Source of the DNA: an uncultured Pelagibacteraceae bacterium
GTDB lineage: Bacteria; Pseudomonadota; Alphaproteobacteria; Pelagibacterales; Pelagibacteraceae
Direction: 5' to 3'
Assembly: GCA_902598655.1 (NCBI GenBank)
Contig: CACKCQ010000005.1
Coordinates: 1-64,000 of the forward strand
DNA: 64,000 nucleotides
In this document: in pieces, positions 42,053-50,673 of the stretch
Numbering within the stretch: position 1 is the first letter of the stretch
How the letters are laid out: each line of letters begins with the position of its first letter
The notes under the pieces: generated by a model
What the model saw: the letters and a program-made list of their open reading frames with translations, nothing else
Databases searched by the model: none
Told to the model about the DNA's origin: nothing
Program-made: the position numbers and the translations under genes

Positions 42053-43236
42053 TTTAAAGATTTATCTTTTACACCTTTTAAAAAGTCTAGACATTTCTTT
42101 AATTCACTAAGTTCTATATATTCATCAATTTTATGAGCCTGTTCAATCGAACCTGGTCCACAAACTACAGTGCTAATACCAACTTCTTGAAAGAGTCCAG
42201 CTTCTGTTCCAAACGAAACAGCTTCTCTTGAATTGTCACCAGTTATACTAGAAACAAATTCACAAGCCTCGGAATCGTTCAATCTATTAAATCCAACTAC
42301 TTCGCCTATAATTTCTTTTTTAATATAAGCATCTGAAAAAACTTTTTTCATTTCTGGCAATAATTCTTTATCAACATAATCGTCTATTATTTGATTTACA
42401 AAATCTCCATCTTCTCTGATCACAGGTCTAGTTTCCCATTCAACTTTACATTTATCAGCAATAACATTATGAGCTATACCACCCGAAACTCCACCAACTG
42501 ATAATGTAGAATATGGTGGATTAAATATACAATCTTTAGGAGCTCTATCTTTTAGTTTTGATCTAATTTCTAGTAATTTGTTTACATACCTCGATGCATA
42601 TTCAACTGCATTAACACCTTGGCCTGGTTTAGAACTATGACCTGCTAAACCTCCAAAGTGAACTGTATATTCATTCATACCTTTATGAGCATCAATGATT
42701 TTCATATTGGTTGGTTCACCAATAATACAAATTCCATCTTTAATATCTCTTTTTTTTAATTCTTTTATTAATAATGGTGCGCCTATGCATGCGGTTTCTT
42801 CATCGAATGTAAATGAAAAGTGAATGTCTCTATCTAAATTATTTTCTTTAAATACAGGAGCATATGCTAGAGCACATGCAATAAAACCTTTCATATCACA
42901 AGAACCTCTCCCAAATAATTTCTCATTTTTTATAGTTGCAACAAATGGATCAGTAGACCAGCCTTTTGAAACAGGAACTACATCTGTATGACCTGATAGA
43001 ATAATAGGTTTTTTACCATTTCCATTTTTAGATTTTAAAGAAGCAAAAAGATTAACTCTTTTTTTATCACCATCAAAAATTTTAAATGAAGTAGCTCCTA
43101 AATTTTTTAAAATATCATCACAATAATTAATGAGACTATTATTGTCGTTTCCAGAAATAGTTTTGAAAGCAATCAAATCTGTCAATATTCTTATTGAATC
43201 TTTATAAATTTTATCAGGATTATTTTCTGTACTCAT
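42049..43236 (-). CDS. M20 family acetylornithine deacetylase (ArgE-like)
   Basis: A 395-residue M20 metallohydrolase. Metal ligands: SGHTDVVPVSK near residue 80 (His, Asp), GRGSCDMKGF near residue 111 (Asp), FDEETACIGA near residue 150 (general-base Glu-Glu), GEPTNMKIIDAHKG near residue 177, and the C-terminal GPGSIEQAHKIDEYIE near residue 370 (final His). The pattern DEYI-E at the end is typical of ArgE. It deacetylates N-acetylornithine or a similar N-acetylated amino acid, or N-acetyl-diaminobutyrate (the DoeB step after the ectoine hydrolase at 17061). No arginine genes are nearby, so the alternative is open. Confidence 0.88.
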   Translation of the reverse strand: MSTENNPDKIYKDSIRILTDLIAFKTISGNDNNSLINYCDDILKNLGATSFKIFDGDKKRVNLFASLKSKNGNGKKPIILSGHTDVVPVSKGWSTDPFVATIKNEKLFGRGSCDMKGFIACALAYAPVFKENNLDRDIHFSFTFDEETACIGAPLLIKELKKRDIKDGICIIGEPTNMKIIDAHKGMNEYTVHFGGLAGHSSKPGQGVNAVEYASRYVNKLLEIRSKLKDRAPKDCIFNPPYSTLSVGGVSGGIAHNVIADKCKVEWETRPVIREDGDFVNQIIDDYVDKELLPEMKKVFSDAYIKKEIIGEVVGFNRLNDSEACEFVSSITGDNSREAVSFGTEAGLFQEVGISTVVCGPGSIEQAHKIDEYIELSELKKCLDFLKGVKDKSLN

Positions 43237-43261
43237 TTACAAATCATTATATATTAAATTT

Positions 43262-43603
43262 ATGAAAGAACAAATTACGTATGAAGACTTTGATAAAGTC
43301 GATATTAGATTGGGGACAATTATTTCTGTAAGAAAAAATGAAAAAGCAAGAAAACCTTCATTAGTTGTAGAAGTTGATTTTGGAGAAAAGATAGGGATAA
43401 AACAATCTTCAGCTCAAATTACTCATTATTATAATGAAGAGAATCTTAAAGGAAAACAAGTAATTGGTGTTTGTAATTTTGCAGAAAAAAATATTGCTGG
43501 TGTTGTTTCACAAGTATTAATTCTTGGATCTATAGATGCAGAAGGTAGAGTAACTTTAGTTCATCCATCTCAAGAAGCAGAGAATGGATTACCAATTGCT
43601 TAA
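43262..43603 (+). CDS. csaA: tRNA-binding domain protein (CsaA-like)
   Basis: A 113-residue single OB-fold protein of the tRNA-binding/CsaA type. The opening YEDFDKVDIRLGTIISVRKNEKARKPS near residues 6-32 and QSSAQITHYYNEENLKGKQVIGVCNF near residues 58-83 are family signatures, and the end IDAEGRVTLVHPS is typical. CsaA is described as an export-related chaperone in Bacillus and has an tRNA-binding (Trbp111-like) fold. The next gene begins directly after its stop, so a plus-strand operon runs from here through the LysE-type exporter, aconitase and the BamB-like genes. Confidence 0.9.
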   Translation: MKEQITYEDFDKVDIRLGTIISVRKNEKARKPSLVVEVDFGEKIGIKQSSAQITHYYNEENLKGKQVIGVCNFAEKNIAGVVSQVLILGSIDAEGRVTLVHPSQEAENGLPIA

Positions 43604-44194
43604 ATGCATCCAGAACTACTTTCATTAAGTTTATTTTTTTTTGTTACCAGTTGCTCACCTGGCCCAAATAATATTGTGGCATCTCATTCAGGTTTTAATC
43701 ATGGAGTAAAAAAAACGATACCTCTAATGTTAGGTGTTATATTTGGTTTTACTTCAATGCTATCTTTAGTTAATTTTGGACTAATTAATGTTTTTAAATT
43801 ATATCCAATTATTCAAAAGATTTTAGTTTTTACAGGGTCTGCATTTTTAGTTTATTTGGCTTACAGAATTTCATTTTCTAAATCATCAAATCAAAAAGAA
43901 AAACTAGAACCTGTTAAATTTATAGAAACATTTCTTTTTCAATTCTTAAATCCTAAAGGAGTAATCGTTGCTATTATTGCAGTATCAACTTATATCGAAT
44001 CTGGAGATAACTTTTTTACTTATTCTTTCTGGCTACTAACTTCTGCCTTTTTCTTTGCTATATTTAGTATCTTATTTTGGACTTTAATTGGTAAATTTAT
44101 GAGAAAATTCGCGACAAATGAGAAATTTATTAAATGGTTCAATTATGTTATGTCAGCGCTTTTATTAAGCTGCATAGCTACATTTTATTATTAA
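43604..44194 (+). CDS. LysE/RhtB family amino-acid exporter
   Basis: A 196-residue membrane protein with about five or six helices. The motif SCSPGPNNIVASHSGFNHGVKKTIPLMLGVIFGF near residues 18-51 is the hallmark of the LysE/RhtB family and FLNPKGVIVAII near residue 115 the second repeat. Such proteins export amino acids or derivatives. It begins immediately after the CsaA-like stop codon. The 3' end runs up to the aconitase start at 44197. The substrate is not defined. The C-terminal half has an asparagine-rich helix end, not unusual. Confidence 0.9.
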   Translation: MHPELLSLSLFFFVTSCSPGPNNIVASHSGFNHGVKKTIPLMLGVIFGFTSMLSLVNFGLINVFKLYPIIQKILVFTGSAFLVYLAYRISFSKSSNQKEKLEPVKFIETFLFQFLNPKGVIVAIIAVSTYIESGDNFFTYSFWLLTSAFFFAIFSILFWTLIGKFMRKFATNEKFIKWFNYVMSALLLSCIATFYY

Positions 44195-44196
44195 AT

Positions 44197-46866
44197 ATGA
44201 AACCAGGAGACAAAAACTCGTTCAATTCGTTAACTAAAATTTCAGTTAACAATAAAAGTTATAATTTTTACTCACTGAAAGAGGCTGAGAAAAATGGTTT
44301 ATCAGGTATATCAAAGCTTCCAAAATCATTGAAGGTCTTACTTGAGAATTTGTTAAGATTTGAGGACGATATAACGGTTAATAAAAATCAAATTGAAGCT
44401 ATTAAAGATTGGTTAAAATCTAAAAGTTCTAACACAGAAATTGCATATAGGCCTGCGAGGGTGTTGCTTCAAGACTACACTGGAATTCCTGCAGTTGCAG
44501 ATTTAGCAGCAATGAGAGAGGCTGTAAAAGAAAAAAATAAAGATCCAAGTACTATCAATCCATTATCATCAGTTGATTTGGTAATTGATCACTCTGTACA
44601 AGTAGATAAATTTGCAAATAAAAATTCTTTAAAAGAAAACGTTGATATTGAATTTAATCGGAATGCAGAAAGATATTCTTTCCTTAAATGGGGTCAACAA
44701 GCATTCAATAATTTTAGAATAGTTCCCCCAGGAACTGGGATATGTCATCAAGTCAATCTGGAATACCTTTCAAAAGTTGTTTGGAATGAAAAATATAAAG
44801 ATGAAGAATACATATTTCCAGACACTTTGGTTGGAACAGATAGTCATACAACTATGGTAAATGGTTTATCTGTTTTGGGTTGGGGAGTAGGTGGAATTGA
44901 AGCTGAGGCTGGAATGTTAGGTCAACCTATTTCAATGTTAATTCCCGAAGTTATTGGATTTGAAATGAAATCAAAAATGCCAGAAGGTACAACAGCAACT
45001 GATCTTGTTTTAACTGTAGTTAAAATGTTAAGAGACAAAGGAGTTGTGGGAAAGTTTGTCGAATTCTATGGTGAAGGACTAAAAAATCTGACTTTAGCAG
45101 ATAGGGCTACCATAGCAAATATGGCACCTGAGTATGGTGCAACTTGTGGTTTTTTCCCAATAGATGACGAGACTTTAAAATATTTAAAATTCTCGGGAAG
45201 AGATGATCAAAATGTTGAAATTGTAAAACAGTATGCTCAAGAACAAGGACTTTGGGCAAGTTTAGATGTAGAATTTACAGACACTCTATCATTAGATATG
45301 TCAACTATAGTGCCGACTATTTCAGGACCAAAACGTCCCCAAGATAAAGTTTTGCTAACTAATGCATCATCAAATTTTAAAAAAGTGTTTTCAGAAGTTA
45401 CTAAAAAAGAAGAACCAAATATTTATAATGTTGAAAAAGAAGAATTTAAAATAACTGATGGTGATGTTTTAATTGCTGCAATCACTTCTTGCACTAATAC
45501 CTCTAATCCAAGTGTACTAATTGGAGCAGGTTTACTTGCAAAAAATGCAATTGAAAAAGGTTTAATGACTAAGCCATGGGTGAAAACATCTTTAGCACCT
45601 GGATCTCAAGTAGTTACAGACTATCTAGAAAAAGCTGGGCTAAATATTTATTTAGATAAGTTAGGATTTAATTTAGTTGGTTATGGATGCACTACTTGTA
45701 TTGGTAATTCAGGTCCATTAGCCGATAATATCTCAGATTCCATAAAAAATAATAATATTTATGCTGTCTCGGTTTTATCTGGAAACAGAAACTTTGAAGG
45801 AAGAATTTCACCTATAATAAAAGCAAATTATTTAGCGTCTCCGCCATTAGTCGTTGCTTATGCAATAGCAGGAACTATGAGATTTGATTTGTATAAGGAT
45901 CCATTAGGTAAAGATAAAGATGGTAAAGATGTTTTTTTAAAAGATATATGGCCATCTAACAAAGAAATAGAAGAAACATTGAGAAATTCATTAAATGCAG
46001 AAATGTTTATAAAAAGATACTCAAATGTTTCTCAAGGACCAGAACAATGGCAAAAAATTAAAACAGAGGAAACCAATATTTATAATTGGGAAGATAATTC
46101 AACGTACGTAAAAAAACCTCCGTTTTTTGACAACCTTCCTGATAAACCAGAAGGATTTAAAGAAATTAAGGATGCAAGACCACTATTAATATTGGGTGAT
46201 AGCATTACCACTGATCATATTTCACCTGCTGGATCAATTCAAAAAGATAGTCCAACTGGAGAATATTTTATGAAACATCAAATACTTCCAAAAGACTATA
46301 ATTCCTATGGAGCAAGAAGAGGGAATCATGAGGTTATGATGAGAGGAACTTTTGCAAATATAAGAATTAGAAATGAAATGGCACCTGGTACTGAGGGTGG
46401 TTTTACTAAGTTGTACCCTGAGGAAAAAGTAATGCCAGTATATGATGCGGTTGTTGAATATAAAAAAAGAGGTACCGATTTAGTTGTAATTGGTGGTAAA
46501 GAGTATGGAACTGGATCTTCTAGAGATTGGGCGGCCAAAGGAACCAAACTTTTAGGTGTAAAGGCTGTTTTTGCAGAAAGTTTTGAGAGAATTCATAGAT
46601 CAAATCTTATAGGAATGGGTATACTACCATTACAGTTTAAAGATGGAATAAATAGAACTAATCTAAAATTAGATGGCTCAGAACTATTTTCTATTATTGA
46701 CTTAGAAAAAGGCATAGATCCTAGAGATGAAGTTGATGTTGAAATCAAATATGTCTCTGGAGACATCAAGAGAATTAAAATGTTAAGCAGAATAGATACT
46801 AAGAACGAATTAGAGTATTACAAAAATGGTGGAATTTTACAATATGTACTTAGGAACATGATTTAA
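44197..46866 (+). CDS. acnA: aconitate hydratase A
   Basis: An 889-residue aconitase from ATG 44197, three bases after the exporter gene's end; the frame is open farther upstream to 44134 but that part lies in the exporter gene. The Fe-S cysteines are AITSCTNTSNP near residue 432 and YGCTTCIGNSG near residue 498. Substrate-binding motifs include VGTDSHTTMVNGLSVLGWGVGGIEAEA near residues 210-236 and GSSRDWAAKGTKLLGVKAVFAESFERIHRSNLIGMGI near residues 770-806. It interconverts citrate and isocitrate in the TCA cycle and, in SAR11, the glyoxylate bypass. It overlaps the next gene by one base (TAATG). Confidence 0.97.
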   Translation: MKPGDKNSFNSLTKISVNNKSYNFYSLKEAEKNGLSGISKLPKSLKVLLENLLRFEDDITVNKNQIEAIKDWLKSKSSNTEIAYRPARVLLQDYTGIPAVADLAAMREAVKEKNKDPSTINPLSSVDLVIDHSVQVDKFANKNSLKENVDIEFNRNAERYSFLKWGQQAFNNFRIVPPGTGICHQVNLEYLSKVVWNEKYKDEEYIFPDTLVGTDSHTTMVNGLSVLGWGVGGIEAEAGMLGQPISMLIPEVIGFEMKSKMPEGTTATDLVLTVVKMLRDKGVVGKFVEFYGEGLKNLTLADRATIANMAPEYGATCGFFPIDDETLKYLKFSGRDDQNVEIVKQYAQEQGLWASLDVEFTDTLSLDMSTIVPTISGPKRPQDKVLLTNASSNFKKVFSEVTKKEEPNIYNVEKEEFKITDGDVLIAAITSCTNTSNPSVLIGAGLLAKNAIEKGLMTKPWVKTSLAPGSQVVTDYLEKAGLNIYLDKLGFNLVGYGCTTCIGNSGPLADNISDSIKNNNIYAVSVLSGNRNFEGRISPIIKANYLASPPLVVAYAIAGTMRFDLYKDPLGKDKDGKDVFLKDIWPSNKEIEETLRNSLNAEMFIKRYSNVSQGPEQWQKIKTEETNIYNWEDNSTYVKKPPFFDNLPDKPEGFKEIKDARPLLILGDSITTDHISPAGSIQKDSPTGEYFMKHQILPKDYNSYGARRGNHEVMMRGTFANIRIRNEMAPGTEGGFTKLYPEEKVMPVYDAVVEYKKRGTDLVVIGGKEYGTGSSRDWAAKGTKLLGVKAVFAESFERIHRSNLIGMGILPLQFKDGINRTNLKLDGSELFSIIDLEKGIDPRDEVDVEIKYVSGDIKRIKMLSRIDTKNELEYYKNGGILQYVLRNMI

Positions 46867-47510
46867 TGGATGAAGATATTGAAATAATAAATACCCAAAC
46901 ACGTAATGAAAAAATTAAAAACTTTTTCATAAATAATAAAAATTCTTTAATTTCGATATTAGTAATAATTATTTTGGCTTTAATTGGCTACTTTTCTTTT
47001 GAAGAATATCAATCTAGCAAAAGAGAAAAATTAGCTGATAAATACGACTTAGCTGTAATAAGATATGAAGCTGATAATAAATATAATGTGATCCCGGATC
47101 TTAAAGAGGTGATTAATGCTAAAGACAAAACATATTCTCCTCTAGCTTTCTATTTTTTGCTAGATAACGATTTGATAAATTCAAAAGATGAAATTAACAA
47201 TTATTTTGATATTTTAATTAATGATATTGGCTTGGATAAAAAGTTTAAAGAGCTAACAATCTTTAAAAAAGGCTTATATAATTCAGATTTTTCAGATGAA
47301 AATGAATTGTTAGCTATTTTTAATCCTTTAATTAAAGCGGATAGTATATGGAAACCACATAGTCTTTATATTATGGCAGAATATTATTTATCAAAAAATC
47401 AAATGCAAAAATCAAAAGAATTTTTTGAGCAAATAGTTAGTCTTGAAAATAATAACTCTAAAATAAAAACTAAAGCTCAAAAAAGGCTAAGATCTAGTTT
47501 CAGTGAGTAG
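46866..47510 (+). CDS. YfgM-like membrane-anchored TPR protein
   Basis: A 214-residue protein with a short cytoplasmic tail, one membrane helix at about residues 28-46 (SLISILVIIILALIGYFSF), and a periplasmic part of TPR-like helices, as in YfgM, whose genes usually precede bamB. The C-terminal repeat reads SLYIMAEYYLSKNQMQKSKEFFEQIV near residues 165-190. YfgM connects with the Sec translocon and periplasmic chaperones. The start overlaps the aconitase stop and the end overlaps the BamB-like start. This order YfgM-BamB supports the assignment despite weak sequence conservation. Confidence 0.75.
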   Translation: MDEDIEIINTQTRNEKIKNFFINNKNSLISILVIIILALIGYFSFEEYQSSKREKLADKYDLAVIRYEADNKYNVIPDLKEVINAKDKTYSPLAFYFLLDNDLINSKDEINNYFDILINDIGLDKKFKELTIFKKGLYNSDFSDENELLAIFNPLIKADSIWKPHSLYIMAEYYLSKNQMQKSKEFFEQIVSLENNNSKIKTKAQKRLRSSFSE

Positions 47511-48771
47511 GATAAAATTATATTTCGTCTTTTTACTTTTATTATCATCTTGTGGTCAAAGTGATAAATCTGTAGAAAATACTAATTCTAAAATTTTATT
47601 TGAAGAAATTAAACCAATTCAAGAACAATTAAATCCAAATATACAAATAAATCTATCTAAATTAGTTAAAGACAATAGTTTTGTAAATAATATTACAAAT
47701 AATAATGGAAACATTAACTTTGAGCCAACATTTGAAAAGAAGAAAACATTTAAATTCTCAAGGATTAAAAAGTTTAATTCAATAGATACAGAAATTTTGT
47801 TTATTCAAAATAACGATCTAATTTATTTTGATAACAAAGGCACAATATTCAGAATTAACGAAAATTTTGAAACTTTGTGGAAAGCAAATCATTACTCAAA
47901 GAAAGAGAGAAAACTTAATCCAATATTATATTTTAATTATATTGATAACAGACTTTTAGTTGTTGATACTTTATCTAATATTTTTTCAATAAATTTAGAA
48001 AATGGACAATTAATTTGGAAAACAGAAAGCATGACTCCTTTTAATTCTAATGTTACTGTACAAGCAGATAAATTTATAACTGTTGATTTTGATAATGTTA
48101 TAAGATGTTTTTCTGTAATCGATGGAAATGAATTATGGAATTTCAAAACAGAAAATACATTTATTAAATCACAAAAAAAATTATCTATAGTTATTAAAGA
48201 TGATAATGTTTACTCGCTTAACAATTTAGGAGATCTTACAGCTTTAAATGTTAACGATGGTAGTTTAGTATGGCAAACACCTACTCAAAGTAACGAAATA
48301 TTCTTAAATGCATTTAGTCTTAAAAATTCGGAAATGATTTTAAATAATGAGACAATATATTTTTCAAATAATAAAAATGAATTATTTTCGATTGACTCAA
48401 GAACTGGAATAGTAAAATGGAAGCAAACAGTAAACTCCAGTTTAAAACCTACGATTTCTGAAAATTATATTTTTAATATTTCTGAGGAAGGATATTTATT
48501 CGTCATTGATACAGAGACTGGAAATATAATTAGGATAACTGATGTTTTCTCAAATTTTAAAAAAAGAGAAAAAGTTAAACCAGTAGGTTTTGTTATTGCT
48601 AAGAATAAAATTTATTTGTCTACCGATAATGGAAGAATTTTGATTATCAATTTAACTAATTCTGAAACTGAAAAGGTAATTAAATTTAATAACGAAAAAA
48701 TATCGAGACCATTTATTAATAATGCTAATATTTTTTTAATTAAAAATAATGGAATTATAAGATCAAATTAA
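47503..48771 (+). CDS. BamB-like beta-propeller outer-membrane assembly lipoprotein
   Basis: A 422-residue lipoprotein from GTG 47503, overlapping the YfgM-like gene by eight bases. The N-terminal leader ends in a lipobox-like LLLLSSCG with the Cys at about residue 17. The mature part repeats PQQ-type blades such as NIFSINLENGQLIWKTES near residue 163, VIDGNELWNFKT near 205 and SIDSRTGIVKWKQTV near 296. BamB assists folding of outer-membrane proteins with BamA. A low-complexity asparagine-rich linker follows the lipobox. Divergence from canonical BamB is high, as expected in this AT-rich lineage. Confidence 0.8.
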   Translation: MSRIKLYFVFLLLLSSCGQSDKSVENTNSKILFEEIKPIQEQLNPNIQINLSKLVKDNSFVNNITNNNGNINFEPTFEKKKTFKFSRIKKFNSIDTEILFIQNNDLIYFDNKGTIFRINENFETLWKANHYSKKERKLNPILYFNYIDNRLLVVDTLSNIFSINLENGQLIWKTESMTPFNSNVTVQADKFITVDFDNVIRCFSVIDGNELWNFKTENTFIKSQKKLSIVIKDDNVYSLNNLGDLTALNVNDGSLVWQTPTQSNEIFLNAFSLKNSEMILNNETIYFSNNKNELFSIDSRTGIVKWKQTVNSSLKPTISENYIFNISEEGYLFVIDTETGNIIRITDVFSNFKKREKVKPVGFVIAKNKIYLSTDNGRILIINLTNSETEKVIKFNNEKISRPFINNANIFLIKNNGIIRSN

Positions 48772-49202
48772 TGTTATTAAAATTTTTAGAAAAAATTGGA
48801 AGAAAAAAAGTAGTTTTAGATAGGGGTCCATCTCATCCAAAATTTAATGAAGCTAAACCATGGATGAATAGATATTATTTATTATTTAGGAATAGACCAA
48901 AATGGTTTCCATTTAATATTTTAATTCATGAAATGTTGGATGACGATCATGGGGATGGAGTTCATAATCATCTATTCCCTTATATTACAATAATTTTGAG
49001 AGGCGGTTATTGGGAAACTACTAAAAAAGGTAAGTTCTGGAGAAAACCTGGATATATTGGATTTAGATCAGCCAATGCATATCATAGAGTAGACCTTAAG
49101 CCAGGAACAAGGCCAATGACAATTTTTATCTCAGGACCTTTTGGATTGAGAAAAGGACCAAGATCAGAATACGGTATCGATTTTAATTCAAAAAAGAATT
49201 AA
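48771..49202 (+). CDS. cupin-fold protein of unknown function
   Basis: A 143-residue protein with a single conserved-looking beta-barrel: MLDDDHGDGVHNHLFPYITIILRGGYWETT near residues 52-81, GKFWRKPGYIGFRSANAYHRVDLKPGTRPMTIFI near residues 84-117. The DDDHGD and HNH cluster and the later HRV are where cupins bind metal (HxH, E, H). It starts within the BamB-like stop codon and ends one base before the ZapE-like gene, in the same operon. I cannot name the substrate; a metal-binding enzyme or sensor is likely. Confidence 0.6.
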   Translation: MLLKFLEKIGRKKVVLDRGPSHPKFNEAKPWMNRYYLLFRNRPKWFPFNILIHEMLDDDHGDGVHNHLFPYITIILRGGYWETTKKGKFWRKPGYIGFRSANAYHRVDLKPGTRPMTIFISGPFGLRKGPRSEYGIDFNSKKN

Positions 49203-50257
49203 TGCAAAAAAGTTTTGTTAAAGAGTTTAAACTCTACTGCAAAAAGAAAAATTTAGATGTTAATTCTCATCAGATAAAACTCATAAAAGCATTAGAAGAA
49301 TATTATAAATTAAACTACAAATCATTTATCTCAAAAATTTTATCAAAAAAAAATTATAGAAAAGGCTTTTATCTTTATGGAGACGTTGGTGTCGGCAAAA
49401 CTATGATATTAGATTTTTTTTTCGACTTAGTTGAAGGTAAAAAATTAAAACTTCACTTCAATGAGTTTATGCTTAGCTTTCACGACTTTGTACACCAATC
49501 CAAAGATAAAAATGATGAAAATAAATTAAGTAAATTTGTTAAAAAATTAAAATCGAAAGCAAAATTAATATATTTTGACGAGTTTCAAGTTACAAATATA
49601 GTAGATGCAATGATACTTGGAAAATTATTTGATGAAATATTTGAAGAAGATTTAAAAATTATTGTAACTTCTAATATAAAAATAGAAAATTTGTACAAAG
49701 ATGGGTTGCAAAGAGATCAGTTCAAACCTTTTATAAAAATAATGCAAAAGCAATCATTTGAATATGAATTAAATATAGATGATGATTATAGAAAGTCCAA
49801 AGATAATAAAACTCAAAGATATTACTCACCTTTAAATCAAGAAAACAATTTTAAAATAAACAAATTATTTAGAGTGATGACTAAAGATAAGGTTTTAAAA
49901 GAAAAGATTTTAAATATTAAAGGAAGAAAATTTATTTTAAAAAATTTTTATGATGGAATTGTTCGATTAACTTTTAAAGAAGTATGTGATAAAAATTTAG
50001 GATCAGAGGATTATATAAAAATAATAAAAAATTGTTTTTTTATAGTTATGGAAAATGTACCAGCGTTTAATGATTTAAATTCAAATCAACAACAAAGATT
50101 TATTACTTTTTTAGATATCGTGTATGATCAAAATATACCTATGGCCATTAGTGCAGAACAAAATATTGATAAACTCACATCATCAAGGTTATTGGAAAAA
50201 CCATTTAAGCGTACAATTAGCCGATTATATGAACTAACATCTAAAAAGAATTTATGA
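49202..50257 (+). CDS. zapE: AFG1/ZapE-family ATPase
   Basis: A 351-residue AFG1-like AAA ATPase. Walker A is GDVGVGKT near residue 61, Walker B LIYFDEFQV near residue 121, and the family pair TSNIKIENLYKDGLQRDQFKPFI near residues 158-180 with the following KRTISRLYEL at the end. ZapE acts in cell division of stressed E. coli, and AFG1 has roles in mitochondrial protein quality. The start overlaps the cupin gene end by one base and its stop overlaps the YjbQ gene start by four bases. Length and motif order fit the family. Confidence 0.9.
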   Translation: MQKSFVKEFKLYCKKKNLDVNSHQIKLIKALEEYYKLNYKSFISKILSKKNYRKGFYLYGDVGVGKTMILDFFFDLVEGKKLKLHFNEFMLSFHDFVHQSKDKNDENKLSKFVKKLKSKAKLIYFDEFQVTNIVDAMILGKLFDEIFEEDLKIIVTSNIKIENLYKDGLQRDQFKPFIKIMQKQSFEYELNIDDDYRKSKDNKTQRYYSPLNQENNFKINKLFRVMTKDKVLKEKILNIKGRKFILKNFYDGIVRLTFKEVCDKNLGSEDYIKIIKNCFFIVMENVPAFNDLNSNQQQRFITFLDIVYDQNIPMAISAEQNIDKLTSSRLLEKPFKRTISRLYELTSKKNL

Positions 50258-50673
50258 GACAAGAATTTTTTAATCTTGAACTTAAAACAAATGGTCAAAA
50301 ATTATATGAATTTACCGATCAAACGATAGACTGGATAAATAAAAATAATTTTAATAATGGTATTTTAAATTTAAGCATACAGCACACTAGTGCATCTTTA
50401 ATTGTTCAAGAAAATGCTGATCCTGATGTTCAATCAGATTTAATTAATTATTTTGATAAAATTGCTCCAATGGATAATAAATTATATATTCATACAATAG
50501 AAGGTAAGGACGATATGCCAGCTCATATAAAGTCAGCTTTAACTAACAATCAAATATCCCTCAGTATAAAAAACAAACAACTTTTGCTGGGAACTTGGCA
50601 AGGAATTTACCTTTTTGAACATAGGTTAGCTTCTACAAAAAGGCTGATTATTCATCATTTTATTGGAGATTAA
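50254..50673 (+). CDS. YjbQ family protein (UPF0047)
   Basis: A 139-residue YjbQ-like protein. The signature LSIQHTSASLIVQENADPDVQSDL near residues 45-68 and IKNKQLLLGTWQGIYLFEHR near residues 106-125 are those of UPF0047. The metal-binding His of the family are in QHTSA and FEHR and in the DDMPAHIKS segment. Some members have thiamin-phosphate-synthase-like activity, not certain as main function. It ends the plus-strand operon that starts with CsaA, and its stop overlaps the convergent photolyase gene by four bases. Confidence 0.9.
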   Translation: MRQEFFNLELKTNGQKLYEFTDQTIDWINKNNFNNGILNLSIQHTSASLIVQENADPDVQSDLINYFDKIAPMDNKLYIHTIEGKDDMPAHIKSALTNNQISLSIKNKQLLLGTWQGIYLFEHRLASTKRLIIHHFIGD

